Below, piece after piece: positions 36,364 through 45,656 of a DNA stretch of 64,000 nt (the stretch's first letter is position 1; the number at the start of each line of letters is the position of its first letter). The position numbers and the translations under genes are program-made. The notes beneath the pieces were generated by a model that searched no databases, was not told the origin of the DNA, and saw nothing but the letters and a program-made list of their open reading frames with translations. Origin of the DNA: Pseudomonas lalucatii (GTDB taxonomy: Bacteria > Pseudomonadota > Gammaproteobacteria > Pseudomonadales > Pseudomonadaceae); NCBI RefSeq assembly GCF_018398425.1, contig NZ_JADPMV010000001.1, forward strand, positions 124,001 through 188,000. Direction: 5' to 3'.

Positions 36364-38643
36364 ATGCCGTATCGCGCGCTGCTCAGTGCTTGTCTGCTGT
36401 TGATCGGCCCGCCGCTGGCCGCGCAGCCGCTGTCCTATAGCCGCGACATCCAGCCGATCTTCACCCGCCATTGCGTGGCCTGCCATGCCTGTTACGACTC
36501 GCCCTGCCAACTCAACCTGGGCAGCGGCGAAGGCGCCGCGCGCGGCGCCCACAAGTTGCCGGTGTACGACGGGGTGCGCACCGAGGCCCAGGCCACCACC
36601 CGCTTGTTTCTCGACGCCCAGGGCAGCGAGGCCTGGCGGCGCAAGGGCTTCTTCTCGGTGCTGGAGCACCGGGGCAGCCAGGCGGCGCTGATGGCGCGCA
36701 TGCTCGAGCTGGGGCATGCGGCGCCGCTGCCGGCCAATGCCAAGTTGCCGGACGGGTTGGCGATCGACATCCGGCGGGCCAACCAGTGCCCGCGCCCGAA
36801 CGAGTTCGACGACTTCGCCCGCCAGCATCCGCGGGCCGGGATGCCCTTCGCCGTGACCGGTCTGCGCGACGCGGACTATCGGACCCTGCAACGCTGGTTG
36901 CGCGAAGGGGCGCCGGTCGACGCCCAGGACATCGTTGCGAGTGAAAGCGAGGCCCGCCAGATCGCGGCCTGGGAGCGCCTGTTCAATGCCCCCGGAGCCC
37001 GCGAGAGCCTGGTGGCGCGCTGGCTGTACGAGCACCTGTTCCTCGCCCACCTGTACTTTCAGGACGGCGAGGCGGGGCATTTCTTTCAGTTGCTGCGTTC
37101 GCGCACCCCCAGCGGTCACCCGGTGGACCCCATCGCCACGCGGCGGCCGAATGAGGCCCCGGGCACCGTCTTCTATTACCGCCTGGCGCCGGTGCAGGGC
37201 GTCATCGTGCACAAGACCCATATCACCTACGGCCTGAGCGAGCAGAAGCTGGCGCGGGTCAGGCAGCTGTTCTTCGCCGGCGACTGGCAGGCCGACGGCG
37301 TGCCCGGCTATGGCGCCCAGCGCCGCGCCAATCCCTTCGCCACCTTCGCCGCCATTCCGCCCCAGGCGCGCTACCAGTTCATGCTGGACGACGCCGAATA
37401 CTTCGTGCGTACCTTTATCCGTGGGCCGGTGTGCCGCGGGCAGATCGCCACCGACGTGATTCGCGATAACTTCTGGACCCTGTTCCAGGACCCGCGGCAC
37501 GACCTCTATCTCACCGATCCGCTGTACCGTGCCGAGGCCACGCCGCTGCTGGCCATGCCCGGCCAGTTCGATGAGATCGGCGACCTGCTAGGGCTCTGGC
37601 TCGACTACCGCGACAAGCGCAACGAATACGAGGCCCTGCGCCGGGGCGCCTATGCCGCCGCGCCGGCGGCGGACTGGGCGCATATCTGGAGTGGCAATGA
37701 CAACGCCTTGCTGTCGATCTTCCGCCAGCATGACAGTGCCTCGGTGCGCAAGGGCCTGATCGGCGCGATCCCGCAGACCCTCTGGTGGATGGACTACCCG
37801 CTGCTGGAGCGCACCTACTACCAGCTGGTGGTGAATTTCGACGTGTACGGCAACGTCTCCCATCAGGCGCAGACGCGGCTGTACTTCGACCTGATCCGCA
37901 ACGGCGCCGAGCAGAACTTCCTGCGGCTGATGCCGGCCGAGTCGCGCCAGGAGATACTCGGCAGCTGGTACCGCCGAAGCGGCAAGCTCAAGCTGTGGCT
38001 GGATTATCCAGGCATCGACGTCCGCACGCCGAGTGCGCTGGCGCTGGCAGGCAGCGACCCCAAGCGGAGTTTCGCCGAGGCCCTGCTGGTGCGCTACGCC
38101 GGCCTCAATGCCCGGCCCGATCCGCTCAACCGATGCCAGGATTCGCGCTGCCACCGCGAGGGCCTCGGCCGCGAGCTGCAGGCGGCCGAGCAGGCTCTGA
38201 GCCGTCTGGCGGGCCGGCCGGCGGCGGAGCTCGAGGTCATCAGGCTACTGCCGGAGGCGACCCTGCTGCGGGTGGTGCCAGCGGACGGACGGCGGGAGGT
38301 CTACAGCCTGCTGCGCAATCGCGCCCACAGCAACGTGGCCTTCATGCTCGGCGAGGCGTTGCGCTACCAGCCCGGACGCGACTCCCTGACCGTCTACCCC
38401 GGGGTGCTCAGCAGCTATCCGAACTTCCTGTTCGATATGACGGCGGTCCAGGTGCCGGCGTTCGTCATGCAGCTGGAGCGGGTACGCGACGCCCGGGACC
38501 TGGAGAGGCTGGTCGAGCGCTGGGGAATACGCCGCAGTCACCCGCAGTTCTGGCACTACTTCCATGACCTGTCGGCCTACATCCGCGAGCACGAGCCCAT
38601 CGAGGCTGGCGTGCTGGACATGAATCGCTACCAGAACCTCTAG
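36364..38643 (+). CDS. cti: Fatty acid cis/trans isomerase Cti
   Basis: Periplasmic heme enzyme of 759 residues that converts cis to trans unsaturated fatty acids in membrane phospholipids, stiffening the membrane against solvents and heat. A signal peptide (cleavage after about residue 20, PPLAA) is followed by the cytochrome c-type heme motif CVACH at residues 37-41. Length and motif match Pseudomonas Cti. Divergent from metH, a neighbourhood shared with P. aeruginosa as I recall it. Activity is usually controlled by access of the enzyme to the membrane rather than by transcription, so no operator is expected. Confidence 0.93.
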   Translation: MPYRALLSACLLLIGPPLAAQPLSYSRDIQPIFTRHCVACHACYDSPCQLNLGSGEGAARGAHKLPVYDGVRTEAQATTRLFLDAQGSEAWRRKGFFSVLEHRGSQAALMARMLELGHAAPLPANAKLPDGLAIDIRRANQCPRPNEFDDFARQHPRAGMPFAVTGLRDADYRTLQRWLREGAPVDAQDIVASESEARQIAAWERLFNAPGARESLVARWLYEHLFLAHLYFQDGEAGHFFQLLRSRTPSGHPVDPIATRRPNEAPGTVFYYRLAPVQGVIVHKTHITYGLSEQKLARVRQLFFAGDWQADGVPGYGAQRRANPFATFAAIPPQARYQFMLDDAEYFVRTFIRGPVCRGQIATDVIRDNFWTLFQDPRHDLYLTDPLYRAEATPLLAMPGQFDEIGDLLGLWLDYRDKRNEYEALRRGAYAAAPAADWAHIWSGNDNALLSIFRQHDSASVRKGLIGAIPQTLWWMDYPLLERTYYQLVVNFDVYGNVSHQAQTRLYFDLIRNGAEQNFLRLMPAESRQEILGSWYRRSGKLKLWLDYPGIDVRTPSALALAGSDPKRSFAEALLVRYAGLNARPDPLNRCQDSRCHREGLGRELQAAEQALSRLAGRPAAELEVIRLLPEATLLRVVPADGRREVYSLLRNRAHSNVAFMLGEALRYQPGRDSLTVYPGVLSSYPNFLFDMTAVQVPAFVMQLERVRDARDLERLVERWGIRRSHPQFWHYFHDLSAYIREHEPIEAGVLDMNRYQNL

Positions 38644-38667
38644 CAGCCCGTGGCAGGCCCCGCCGAC

Positions 38668-39084
38668 CTAGCGCACCACCAGCACCGAGGCATCGGAGTA
38701 GGAGGCGAAATACCCGGCGTTGGAGGCGAACAGGTGCTCGGCCAGGCCGGGCACATGGGAGGCCATGACCACCAGGTCGGCGTGCTGCTCCTTGGCCGCT
38801 TTCAGCAGGGTCTTGTCCAGGTCCACGGCCGGGTCATGGCTTATGTAGGCCGCGCTGCTGACCGTGGCCAGGCCGTACTTCTGGGCCTGGGCCTTGGCGA
38901 AGGCCTCCAGCTTGGCGGTGAACTCGGCGGGGTTGTGGGCTATGGCGCTGGGCGTGTTGCTCGACACGCCGACATAGCAGACCGGGGCACCATACACCTT
39001 GGCCAGGTCGGCGCCGGTCGCCAGGGCCTTCTCCAGGCGCTCGACATAGGCGAGGTCGACGGGAATCATGATTTGGCGGTACAT
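38668..39084 (-). CDS. Single-domain universal stress protein
   Basis: One UspA domain, 138 residues, beginning IMIPVDLAYVERLEKAL and ending ASVLVVR. Residues in the ATP loop are partial (VMASHVPGL in place of the usual VMGTHG) and the expected G-x-G-9-x-G-S/T stretch reads FASNAGYFASYSDA, so nucleotide binding is uncertain. ATG at 39084 is favoured because GAGG lies nine bases before it; a start five codons upstream overlaps that site. Convergent with cti with only 24 bases between them. Confidence 0.87.
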   Translation of the reverse strand: MYRQIMIPVDLAYVERLEKALATGADLAKVYGAPVCYVGVSSNTPSAIAHNPAEFTAKLEAFAKAQAQKYGLATVSSAAYISHDPAVDLDKTLLKAAKEQHADLVVMASHVPGLAEHLFASNAGYFASYSDASVLVVR

Positions 39085-39188
39085 CCGATGGTTCCTCATT
39101 CGGGGTGAATGGCTTCTCCAGCAGAGAGTCGTCCTTGCACTGAGTATTGCAGATGATCGTCGGGCCCGCGTGCAGTCGGCCGCGGGGC

Positions 39189-39947
39189 TCAGTGCGAGTC
39201 GAGCTCGGCAGAGGCGGGCAGCCAGCCGCCGACCGCCTGATAGGGGGGCAACCGACCCGGGGCGCTGAGCCAGGCGACCACGGCCTGGCGTTCGCCGCGC
39301 CGGTCGCGGTGCAGGCGCGTCTGCCAGCGATTCGCCATGTCGGGGGCAATGCGCTGCAGGCTCAACACCACGAAATCATGTCCGAGCCGCTTGCCGGCGT
39401 TCTCGCCGCGCTGCACTTCGGTGCGCAGGCCGAAGCCGAGGCGGGCGACATGGGCGATCAGGCCAGGCGGCGCCGGGCGGCTGGGGGCGAAAGACAGCTG
39501 CAGGCTGTCGCCCTCCAGGCGCAGGCTCAGGTTGCCGACCTCGGTGGCGCAGGGCAGGCGCAGTGGCTGGTCGCGGAACCAGCCGTGCCACTCGCGCCCG
39601 GCCAGGATGAAGGCGGGGGTATAGACACCACGGCTGGCCCCCGCCCGAGCATAGCCGCGCTGCCGGGCACTATGCTCGGGGTTGGCGAAGGGGTCCGGCC
39701 AACCCAGCCGGTCCCAGTAGTCGACATGAAAGGCCAGGGGGATCAGGCCGTGCCACAGTGCCGGATGCTCGCGCAGCGCGGACAACCAGCGGTCGGCCGG
39801 CGGGCAGGAACTGCAGCCCTGGGCGGTGTAAAGTTCCAGCACGGCGGTGGCCGAGACGCCACTGCTGATATGCAGGCCGTCCTCGGCGCGGGCGAGGAGG
39901 CTGCAGAGCAGCAGGGCGAGGGGCAAGGCAAGCGGCGGTTTGCGCAT
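39189..39947 (-). CDS. DUF1223 thioredoxin-like periplasmic protein
   Basis: A 252-residue DUF1223 protein. A signal peptide spans residues 1-22 (LALPLALLLCSLLARA). The mature domain begins with VLELYTAQGCSSCPPADRWL, a thioredoxin-like strand with CSSC, so redox activity is plausible though the family's role is not known. ATG at 39947 follows GAGG; the frame extends to 40106 but that part is not signal-like and would overlap nfuA. It is divergent from nfuA. Confidence 0.85.
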   Translation of the reverse strand: MRKPPLALPLALLLCSLLARAEDGLHISSGVSATAVLELYTAQGCSSCPPADRWLSALREHPALWHGLIPLAFHVDYWDRLGWPDPFANPEHSARQRGYARAGASRGVYTPAFILAGREWHGWFRDQPLRLPCATEVGNLSLRLEGDSLQLSFAPSRPAPPGLIAHVARLGFGLRTEVQRGENAGKRLGHDFVVLSLQRIAPDMANRWQTRLHRDRRGERQAVVAWLSAPGRLPPYQAVGGWLPASAELDSH

Positions 39948-40089
39948 GGCCGGACCTCGAGGCGTGACCTGGACTCTGGACTCGCCAGGTCGGCCGCCGT
40001 TACAGCGCTGTTTATCCGACGGAAACGCTCGGGCTTTATAGAGGGCCGATGCTTGGCGTACACTGCGCCCATGTTTGCGAGGAGTTGCC

Positions 40090-40674
40090 ATGAGCACCAT
40101 CACCATTACTGACGCCGCACACGATTACCTGGCCGATCTGCTGAGCAAGCAGAACACCACCGGCATCGGCATCCGCATCTTCATCACCCAGCCGGGCACC
40201 CAGTATGCGGAAACCTGCATCGCCTATTGCAAGCCGGGCGAGCAGAAGGCCGAGGACACCGCCCTGGCCCTGGCCAGCTTCACCGCCTGGATCGATGCGG
40301 TGAGCGAGCCGTTCCTCGAGGATGCCGTGGTGGACTACGCCACCGACCGCATGGGCGGCCAGCTGACCATCAAGGCGCCGAACGCCAAGGTGCCCATGGT
40401 CAACGAGGACAGCCCGCTCAACGAGCGCATCAACTATTACCTGCAGACCGAGATCAACCCGGGCCTGGCCAGCCACGGCGGCCAGGTCAGCCTGATCGAC
40501 GTGGTCGACGACGGTATCGCCGTACTGCAGTTCGGCGGCGGCTGTCAGGGTTGCGGCCAGGCGGACCTGACCCTCAAGGAAGGCATCGAGAAGACCCTGC
40601 TCGAGCGTATCCCGGAGTTGAAGGGGGTGCGCGACGTGACCGATCACAGCAACAGGGAAAACGCCTACTACTGA
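40090..40674 (+). CDS. nfuA: Fe-S cluster carrier NfuA
   Basis: NfuA of 194 residues delivers [4Fe-4S] clusters to target proteins, especially under oxidative stress. A degenerate A-type domain (about 1-95) is followed by the Nfu domain (about 110-190) with the cluster motif CQGC in [12 protein letters not shown] near residue 151. GAGGAGTTGCC lies before the ATG. In P. aeruginosa the orthologue (PA1847, from memory) sits near cti and metH and is Anr- and IscR-linked. Confidence 0.93.
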   Translation: MSTITITDAAHDYLADLLSKQNTTGIGIRIFITQPGTQYAETCIAYCKPGEQKAEDTALALASFTAWIDAVSEPFLEDAVVDYATDRMGGQLTIKAPNAKVPMVNEDSPLNERINYYLQTEINPGLASHGGQVSLIDVVDDGIAVLQFGGGCQGCGQADLTLKEGIEKTLLERIPELKGVRDVTDHSNRENAYY

Positions 40675-40689
40675 GGCGGCAGTGCGAGA

Positions 40690-40720
40690 AGAAGGCGACC
40701 GAAGGTCGCCTTCTGCGTTT
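40690..40720 (+). terminator. Terminator hairpin after nfuA
   Basis: An 11-bp perfect stem, AGAAGGCGACC (40690-40700) with GGTCGCCTTCT (40704-40714), loop GAA, followed by GCGTTTA. It lies 15 bases past the nfuA stop. Confidence 0.8.
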
Positions 40721-40817
40721 ATGGCGCGCTACAAGCGGTTGAGCCTCCGGCGGCGAGGTGCTGTTATGCTGCGGGAAACAAGCACCATCCGTTAGCCACT
40801 GGAAAGAGCCCGCGACC

Positions 40818-41819
40818 TTGTCGATATCCTCGCTGCTGGTGTGTGATGACTCCAATATGGCGCGCAAACAGCTGATCCGGGCGCTGCCCGCCGATTGGTC
40901 GGTGACCGTGGTTCAGGCCGTCAACGGCCGCGAAGGGCTCGAAGCCATTCGCCAGGGCGGCATCGGCCTGGTGCTGCTCGACCTGACCATGCCCGAACTG
41001 GATGGCTATGCAGTCCTGGCGGCGATCCGCGCCGAGGCGCTGGATGCCCGGGTCATAGTGGTGTCCGGCGACGTGCAGGACGAGGCGGTCAAGCGGGTCC
41101 ACGCCCTCGGCGCACTGGCCTTCCTGAAGAAGCCCGTCGACCCGGACTTGCTCCGGCGTACCCTGCTCGAGCATGGATTGCTGGTCGAGCGCCGGAACGA
41201 GCTGGTCCCGCAGTCCGCCTTCGACGAGCCCAGTGTGCAGTTTCGCGATGCCTTTCGCGAGGTGGTGAACGTGGCGATGGGCCAGGCCGCGGCCTTGCTG
41301 GCCCGGCTGCTGGATGTGTTCGTGCGTTTGCCGATCCCCAACGTCAATATTCTCGAGGTCGGCGAACTGCATATGGCCCTGGCCCACGCCCAGCAGGGCG
41401 ACCAGCTGTCGGCGGTGTGCCAGGGCTATATCGGCAGTGGCATCGCGGGGGAGGCGCTGCTGATCTTCCATGACTCCGAAGTGCGGGACATGGCCAAGCT
41501 GATGCGCTGGAAGCCGGTCAATCGGGATGGCGAGCTGGAGATGCTGCTGGACCTGGCCAGCATCCTGATCGGCGCCTGCCTGAGCGGCATCGCCGAGCAG
41601 CTCGATGTCAGCTTCTCCCAGGGGCATCCGGTGGTGCTCGGCCAGCATTCGTCCATCGACGAGCTGATCCGCGTCAATCAGCGCCGCTGGAAGAAGACCC
41701 TGGCGGTCGAGCTCAGCTACAGCCTGGAGGGACACGATATTCATTTCGACCTGCTGCTGCTGTTCACCGAAGACTCGGTGGCCAGGCTTTCCCACAAAAC
41801 CGCCTACCTGATGAGCTGA
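40818..41819 (+). CDS. Response regulator with CheC/CheX-like output domain
   Basis: A 333-residue two-domain signalling protein. The receiver (about 1-120) is complete: acidic pair in CDDSN, phospho-acceptor in LLDLTMPELDG near residue 55, Ser in VVSGD and Lys in LKKPVD. The C-terminal half resembles CheC phosphatases: the first helix EVVNVAMGQAAALL retains the Glu and Asn used to hydrolyse CheY-P, while the second copy (DLASILIGAC) has lost them. TTG at 40818 is the likely start, nine bases after GGAAAGAG; the frame opens at 40758. The diguanylate cyclase gene starts two bases after its stop, so the pair form one signalling unit. Confidence 0.82.
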   Translation: MSISSLLVCDDSNMARKQLIRALPADWSVTVVQAVNGREGLEAIRQGGIGLVLLDLTMPELDGYAVLAAIRAEALDARVIVVSGDVQDEAVKRVHALGALAFLKKPVDPDLLRRTLLEHGLLVERRNELVPQSAFDEPSVQFRDAFREVVNVAMGQAAALLARLLDVFVRLPIPNVNILEVGELHMALAHAQQGDQLSAVCQGYIGSGIAGEALLIFHDSEVRDMAKLMRWKPVNRDGELEMLLDLASILIGACLSGIAEQLDVSFSQGHPVVLGQHSSIDELIRVNQRRWKKTLAVELSYSLEGHDIHFDLLLLFTEDSVARLSHKTAYLMS

Positions 41820-41821
41820 TC

Positions 41822-42787
41822 ATGAACGCACCGCTGGATCTCAACGAGTTTCACTGGCTGATGGCGATCGTGCAGAGCATCGATGTCGGCGTGGTCATGC
41901 TGGATCGCGAATGCCGTATCGAAATCTGGAACAGCTTCATGGAGAACCATTCCGGCCGCCAGCCCGGCGAGGTGCACCAGCAGTCCTTCTTCACCGTGTT
42001 CCCCGAGGTGGACGAGGCGTGGTTCCGGCAGAAACTGGAGACCGTTAGCCAACTGGGGACGCCGGCCTTCACCATCTGGGAGCAGCGGCCCTACCTGATG
42101 CGCTTCAAGAGCTACCAGCCGATCACCGGGCAGGAAGATCACATGTTCCAGAACGTCACGCTGATCCCGCTGCGGGCGACCGACAGCGAGGTCGCGCACA
42201 TCTGCGTGATCATCTACGACGTCACCGAGGTGGCGGTCAACAAGCGCCAGCTGCAGAGCGCCAACCGCGAGCTCAAGCGCCTGTCCAGTACCGACCGGCT
42301 CACCGGCCTGAATAACCGAGGGCACTGGGAAGAAGCCCTGCGCCATGAATATGCCCGCCACCAGCGCTACCAGAGCATGGCGGCGCTGGTGATGTTCGAT
42401 ATCGATCATTTCAAGAAGGTCAACGACAGCCATGGCCATCAGGCCGGCGACAAGGTGATCAAGGCCGTCGCCGAACTGGTGCTCGCCCGCGTGCGCACCA
42501 CGGATGTCGCCGGACGCTACGGTGGCGAGGAATTCGCCGTGTTGTTGCCGGACACCGATGCCGAGGGCGGCCGGCTGTTCGCCGAGCGCTTGCGCCTGGC
42601 GGTGGAGGCCATGCGGGTGGAGCACGACGGCGTTGCCATTCCGGTGACCATCAGCCTCGGCGTGGCTGATCTCGGCCGGCGCAGCAACGATTACCAGCAG
42701 TTCATCGAGTGGGCCGACCACGCCCTCTACGACTCCAAGAAGGGCGGCCGCAACCGCACCAGCCTTTACCATCCCGCCGCCCAGTAG
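41822..42787 (+). CDS. PAS-GGDEF diguanylate cyclase
   Basis: A soluble 321-residue c-di-GMP synthase. An N-terminal PAS domain (about 10-130) leads through a linker helix to GGDEF (about 160-315) with active motif RYGGEEF near residue 232 and an RTTD inhibitory I-site five residues before it. It follows the REC-CheC-like gene by two bases; in P. aeruginosa a GGDEF gene occupies this spot near nfuA (PA1851, from memory). Its partner may relay a phosphorylation signal to it, but the mode of coupling is not visible. Confidence 0.92.
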   Translation: MNAPLDLNEFHWLMAIVQSIDVGVVMLDRECRIEIWNSFMENHSGRQPGEVHQQSFFTVFPEVDEAWFRQKLETVSQLGTPAFTIWEQRPYLMRFKSYQPITGQEDHMFQNVTLIPLRATDSEVAHICVIIYDVTEVAVNKRQLQSANRELKRLSSTDRLTGLNNRGHWEEALRHEYARHQRYQSMAALVMFDIDHFKKVNDSHGHQAGDKVIKAVAELVLARVRTTDVAGRYGGEEFAVLLPDTDAEGGRLFAERLRLAVEAMRVEHDGVAIPVTISLGVADLGRRSNDYQQFIEWADHALYDSKKGGRNRTSLYHPAAQ

Positions 42788-42864
42788 GGCCACTCCTCGC
42801 CGCTCTGTGCCCCGTCAGGCCGGGCGTGGAGCAAGCGGCGCCCGTGTCGTGCGCCCGCGCCAGG

Positions 42865-43374
42865 CTACCAGTACTGGGGGTAGCGCGTGCTGCGGGTGCC
42901 GTTGTTGTACAGCAGGGCGACGACGACCAGCAGCAGGGCGCCGAACAGGGTGGGGAACAGCAGGAAGTCCCAGCTCGGTTGGGCGAGAAAGATGATCACC
43001 GGATTCGAGCCTGCCGGCGGGTGGACGCTGCGGGTCAGCATCATCAGGGCGATGGCGCTGCCCACCGCGAGGGAGAGCGACCACCATTGCGGGCCGACGC
43101 CATGGAGCAACAGCAGGCCTACCAGGCTGCTCAGCAGATGACCGACGATCACATTGCGCGGCTGCGAGAACGGCAGGTCGGGATAGCCGAACACCAGCAC
43201 ACAGGAGGCACCGAAGGAGCCCAGCAGCAGGCCCGATGGCAGCTGCTCGCCGACGTTGGCCACGCAGGCCATGGCCAGGGCGCCGCCGAGCCAGGCCAGG
43301 GCCATCTGCCGGGGCGTCGCGCGAGGTGGTAGGGCGCTCGCGGCGCCTCGCAGTTTCCGTAGGTAAGTCAGCAT
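42865..43374 (-). CDS. HPP-family membrane protein
   Basis: A 169-residue HPP-family protein with about four membrane helices and the defining RSVHPPAGSNP motif near residue 115. Some relatives transport nitrite or are fused to CBS domains; this one is the bare membrane unit. Substrate unknown. Same strand as the DUF1272 gene, which ends nine bases before its start. Confidence 0.85.
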   Translation of the reverse strand: MLTYLRKLRGAASALPPRATPRQMALAWLGGALAMACVANVGEQLPSGLLLGSFGASCVLVFGYPDLPFSQPRNVIVGHLLSSLVGLLLLHGVGPQWWSLSLAVGSAIALMMLTRSVHPPAGSNPVIIFLAQPSWDFLLFPTLFGALLLVVVALLYNNGTRSTRYPQYW

Positions 43375-43383
43375 GATGCTCGC

Positions 43384-43617
43384 TCAGTGGCAGGGTTTCA
43401 GGATGCGTTCACGGACGGCGGGAAACCGGTCCAGGGCGCCAGCCGGCCTGGTCGGCCGCCTGAGCAGTTCGCCGCCGCAGTTCGGACAGCGGCCGTGCAG
43501 CAGCTGGTCGCAGCAGGCGCGACAGAAGGTGCATTCGAACGAGCAGATGCGCGCCTCTGTCGAGTCCGGCGGCAGGTCGCGATTGCAGCATTCGCAGTTA
43601 GGGCGCAGTTGCAACAT
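43384..43617 (-). CDS. DUF1272 cysteine-rich small protein
   Basis: A 77-residue zinc-ribbon-like protein. Cysteine pairs NCECCN, CSFECTFCRACC and CPNCGG occupy residues about 8-48, typical of DUF1272. It would bind zinc; function unknown. AGGAG six bases before the ATG at 43617 fixes the start. Probably cotranscribed with the HPP gene. Confidence 0.87.
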   Translation of the reverse strand: MLQLRPNCECCNRDLPPDSTEARICSFECTFCRACCDQLLHGRCPNCGGELLRRPTRPAGALDRFPAVRERILKPCH

Positions 43618-43646
43618 GTTGAGCTCCTGGCGTGGGGGAAGTGACT

Positions 43647-44638
43647 TCAGGTGAAGCGTTCGGCGTACGCCTGCGGGCTGACCGCCAGATGTCTGTGGAA
43701 GGCGCGCCGGAGGTTTTCCGGATGGCCGAAGCCGGTCAGGCGCGCGACCGTGGCGATCGACGCCTGGGCATCCTGCAGCAGCTGACGGGCGGCCTCCAGG
43801 CGGACGCGCTCGACATAGCGGCCGGGGCCCATGCCCAGCTCCTCGACGAATACCCGTGACAGGGTGCGCGGTGCCATGCAGGCCTGCTCGGCCAGCGCGG
43901 AGAGGGACAGGTCGTCGGCCAGATGGGCCGGAATCCATTCGAGCAGGGCGACCAGGCGTGGTACCCGGCTCGGCTCCGGGGCGAGCAGGGTGCTGAACTG
44001 CGCTTGGCCGCCCGGCCGGCGCAGGAACATCACCAGGCGCCGGGCGATGGCCAGGGCCATGGCCCGGCCGAGGTCGGCCTCCACCAGCGCCAGGGCCAGG
44101 TCGATGCCGGCGGTGACGCCGGCCGAGGTGAAAATGTGCGCGCCGTCGGGGTTCTCGGGAGCATAGGTATGCAGGCAGTCGCCCTGCACCTCGACCTCCG
44201 GATGCGCCAGGCCAACGTCTCGAGGTCGGCCCAGTGGGTGGTGGCGCGCTGCCCCTTGAGCAAGCCGGCGGTCGCCAGGATCAGCGCGCCCGAGCAGACC
44301 GAGCCGAGCCGTCGTACCTGGGGCTCGGCCACGCGCAGCCAGGCCAGCAGTTCAGCGTCCTGGCACTGGCTGCGGACTCCCAGGCCGCCTGGAATCAGCA
44401 GGGTATCGAGGTGCGCCGGGTCGATTTCGTTCCAGGCCTGATCGGCCACCAGCCGGAGACCGGCCGAAGTGGCAATGGCCCCCGCCTGGGGCCCCAGCAG
44501 CCGCAGGCGGTAGCAGGCCGGCAGGCCATGGCGCCGACGCTCGTCGTTGGCCGAGGCGAACACCTGGAGCGGGCCGGTGACGTCGAGGCTCATGACCTCG
44601 GGGTAGATGAGGCAGGCGATGGTTTTCTGCGTGTCCAT
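43647..44638 (-). pseudogene. GlxA-family AraC-type regulator, frameshifted
   Basis: Two overlapping frames together make one GlxA-type regulator. The upstream frame (start 44638, MDTQKTIACLIYPE) encodes a DJ-1/PfpI-like domain with the nucleophile-elbow cysteine in VCSGALILATAG; it loses similarity after ETLAWR. The second frame continues exactly there (HPEVEVQGDCLHTY) and encodes the rest of the PfpI domain and the AraC helix-turn-helix (LSALAEQACMAPRTLSRVF and VARLTGFGHPENLRRAF). One base is missing near 44203-44208. Either the gene is inactive or this is an assembly error. Intact relatives control amino-acid or nitrogen metabolism genes. Confidence 0.85.
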
Positions 44639-44780
44639 GGCGCGGTCTCGATGAGCGATGGACGCAGTGTGCGCTCGCCGAAGACCTGGCAACAAGGACA
44701 GAAAGCCCACAGATATTGCCATTCGCGGCACTCTCGATGCTCGGAGTGCGGGCTAATGTCAGGGGCCGACAGGAGAGGCT

Positions 44781-44801
44781 GCGCGGCGCCTGGCGCCGCG
44801 C
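44781..44801. terminator. GC-rich hairpin beyond the 89-residue hypothetical gene
   Basis: GCGCGGCGCC (44781-44790) pairs perfectly with GGCGCCGCGC (44792-44801). It lies 27 bases past the end of the minus-strand gene at 44829. The formal one-base loop must open further to three or more. No T-run, so terminator function is uncertain. Confidence 0.35.
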
Positions 44802-44828
44802 TGGTGGGAAAGTGGCAGTCGGCGCGTA

Positions 44829-45098
44829 TCAGTCCGGCATGGACCAGGGTGCCAGGTCGAAGCCTTGTCTGCTCAGTTCGTCGCGGGAGGTCTTCAGCAC
44901 CTTGGCCAGTTTTTCCGGGTCGCTGTAGATGCTGCTGGACAGCTGGGTGCGGCCGAGCAGGCGGGTACTGGTGCGGTCGATGACCGTCAGGCTCAGCTCA
45001 CCGGTGCCGTCCTGCGGGGACCAGGCGACGCATTGGAAGGGTTTGAAGGCGCGGTCGGCGATGAGCAGGGCTTCGTTGAAACGCAGCGGGGCGTTCAT
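44829..45098 (-). CDS. Conserved hypothetical protein, 89 residues
   Basis: A soluble 89-residue protein with a beta-rich N-terminal half (ELSLTVIDRTSTRLLGRTQL) and a helical C-terminus (DPEKLAKVLKTSRDELSRQGF). I recall similar short proteins in other Pseudomonas but no named family. GGAGAACC precedes the ATG, and the composition is protein-like, which supports a real gene. Function unknown; no functional link to neighbours. Confidence 0.65.
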   Translation of the reverse strand: MNAPLRFNEALLIADRAFKPFQCVAWSPQDGTGELSLTVIDRTSTRLLGRTQLSSSIYSDPEKLAKVLKTSRDELSRQGFDLAPWSMPD

Positions 45099-45656
45099 GG
45101 GGTTCTCCGAGATGATCCCAAAGGTTGGTGGGACAGCGGCGTGGCTGCACGCTGGCCGGTCATAGTGATTGATGACCGACCCTGACTAGTAAGTCACATG
45201 GCCCGATGAAAAAGTTCAGCTGCATCACAGAAGCTGTCGCGAAACTGTTCATGGATGTCGGAAACCCGCGCTCGAGCCGGCCGCTGAGCGCTTGAGCGGT
45301 GATCATGGACGGGGCGGAGCGGTCGCCGTTCGTCGGCCTCTTCGAGCAAAAAATGAACAAAGCGCCTTTGCGCCGCTCAGAGAGTAGCCAGTCGACGGCG
45401 GTGGCATTCGCCTCGCTTTCAACCCAACCAGGAGCTTTTTCTCACATGTACGGCACATGTGTGTGGGGGGAGCTTTTACCTTTGAAAGAGGAAATCGAAT
45501 GATTAGAAGTTCATTCGCCAGGCTGTTCTGCATTTGATGTTTCTTCACTGAAACCGATAAAGCTGCACTGGAGTCGTTTCTTCACTGCAAATGTAAAAAC
45601 ACTTGAGTCCAGTATTCGGACTGTTTGGTTCACTCGACTATAAAAATGAGGCCCCC
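45099..45656. other. Intergenic region with AT-rich patch and short inverted repeat
   Basis: About 558 bases without a supported gene. Short frames at 45160-45360, 45299-45502 and 45303-45548 have no ribosome site and no recognisable family. From about 45420 the sequence turns AT-richer than the rest of the window. It contains CACATGT-N5-ACATGTG (45443-45461) and two copies of GAGCTTTT around it. These may belong to the promoter of the membrane-protein gene at 45657. A TATAAA at 45639-45644 is too close to the start codon to be its -10. Confidence 0.4.

Noticed and set aside
45639..45644. TATAAA as a -10 box for the membrane-protein gene at 45657
   Set aside because: It is only 12 bases before the ATG, so transcription would begin after the ribosome site.
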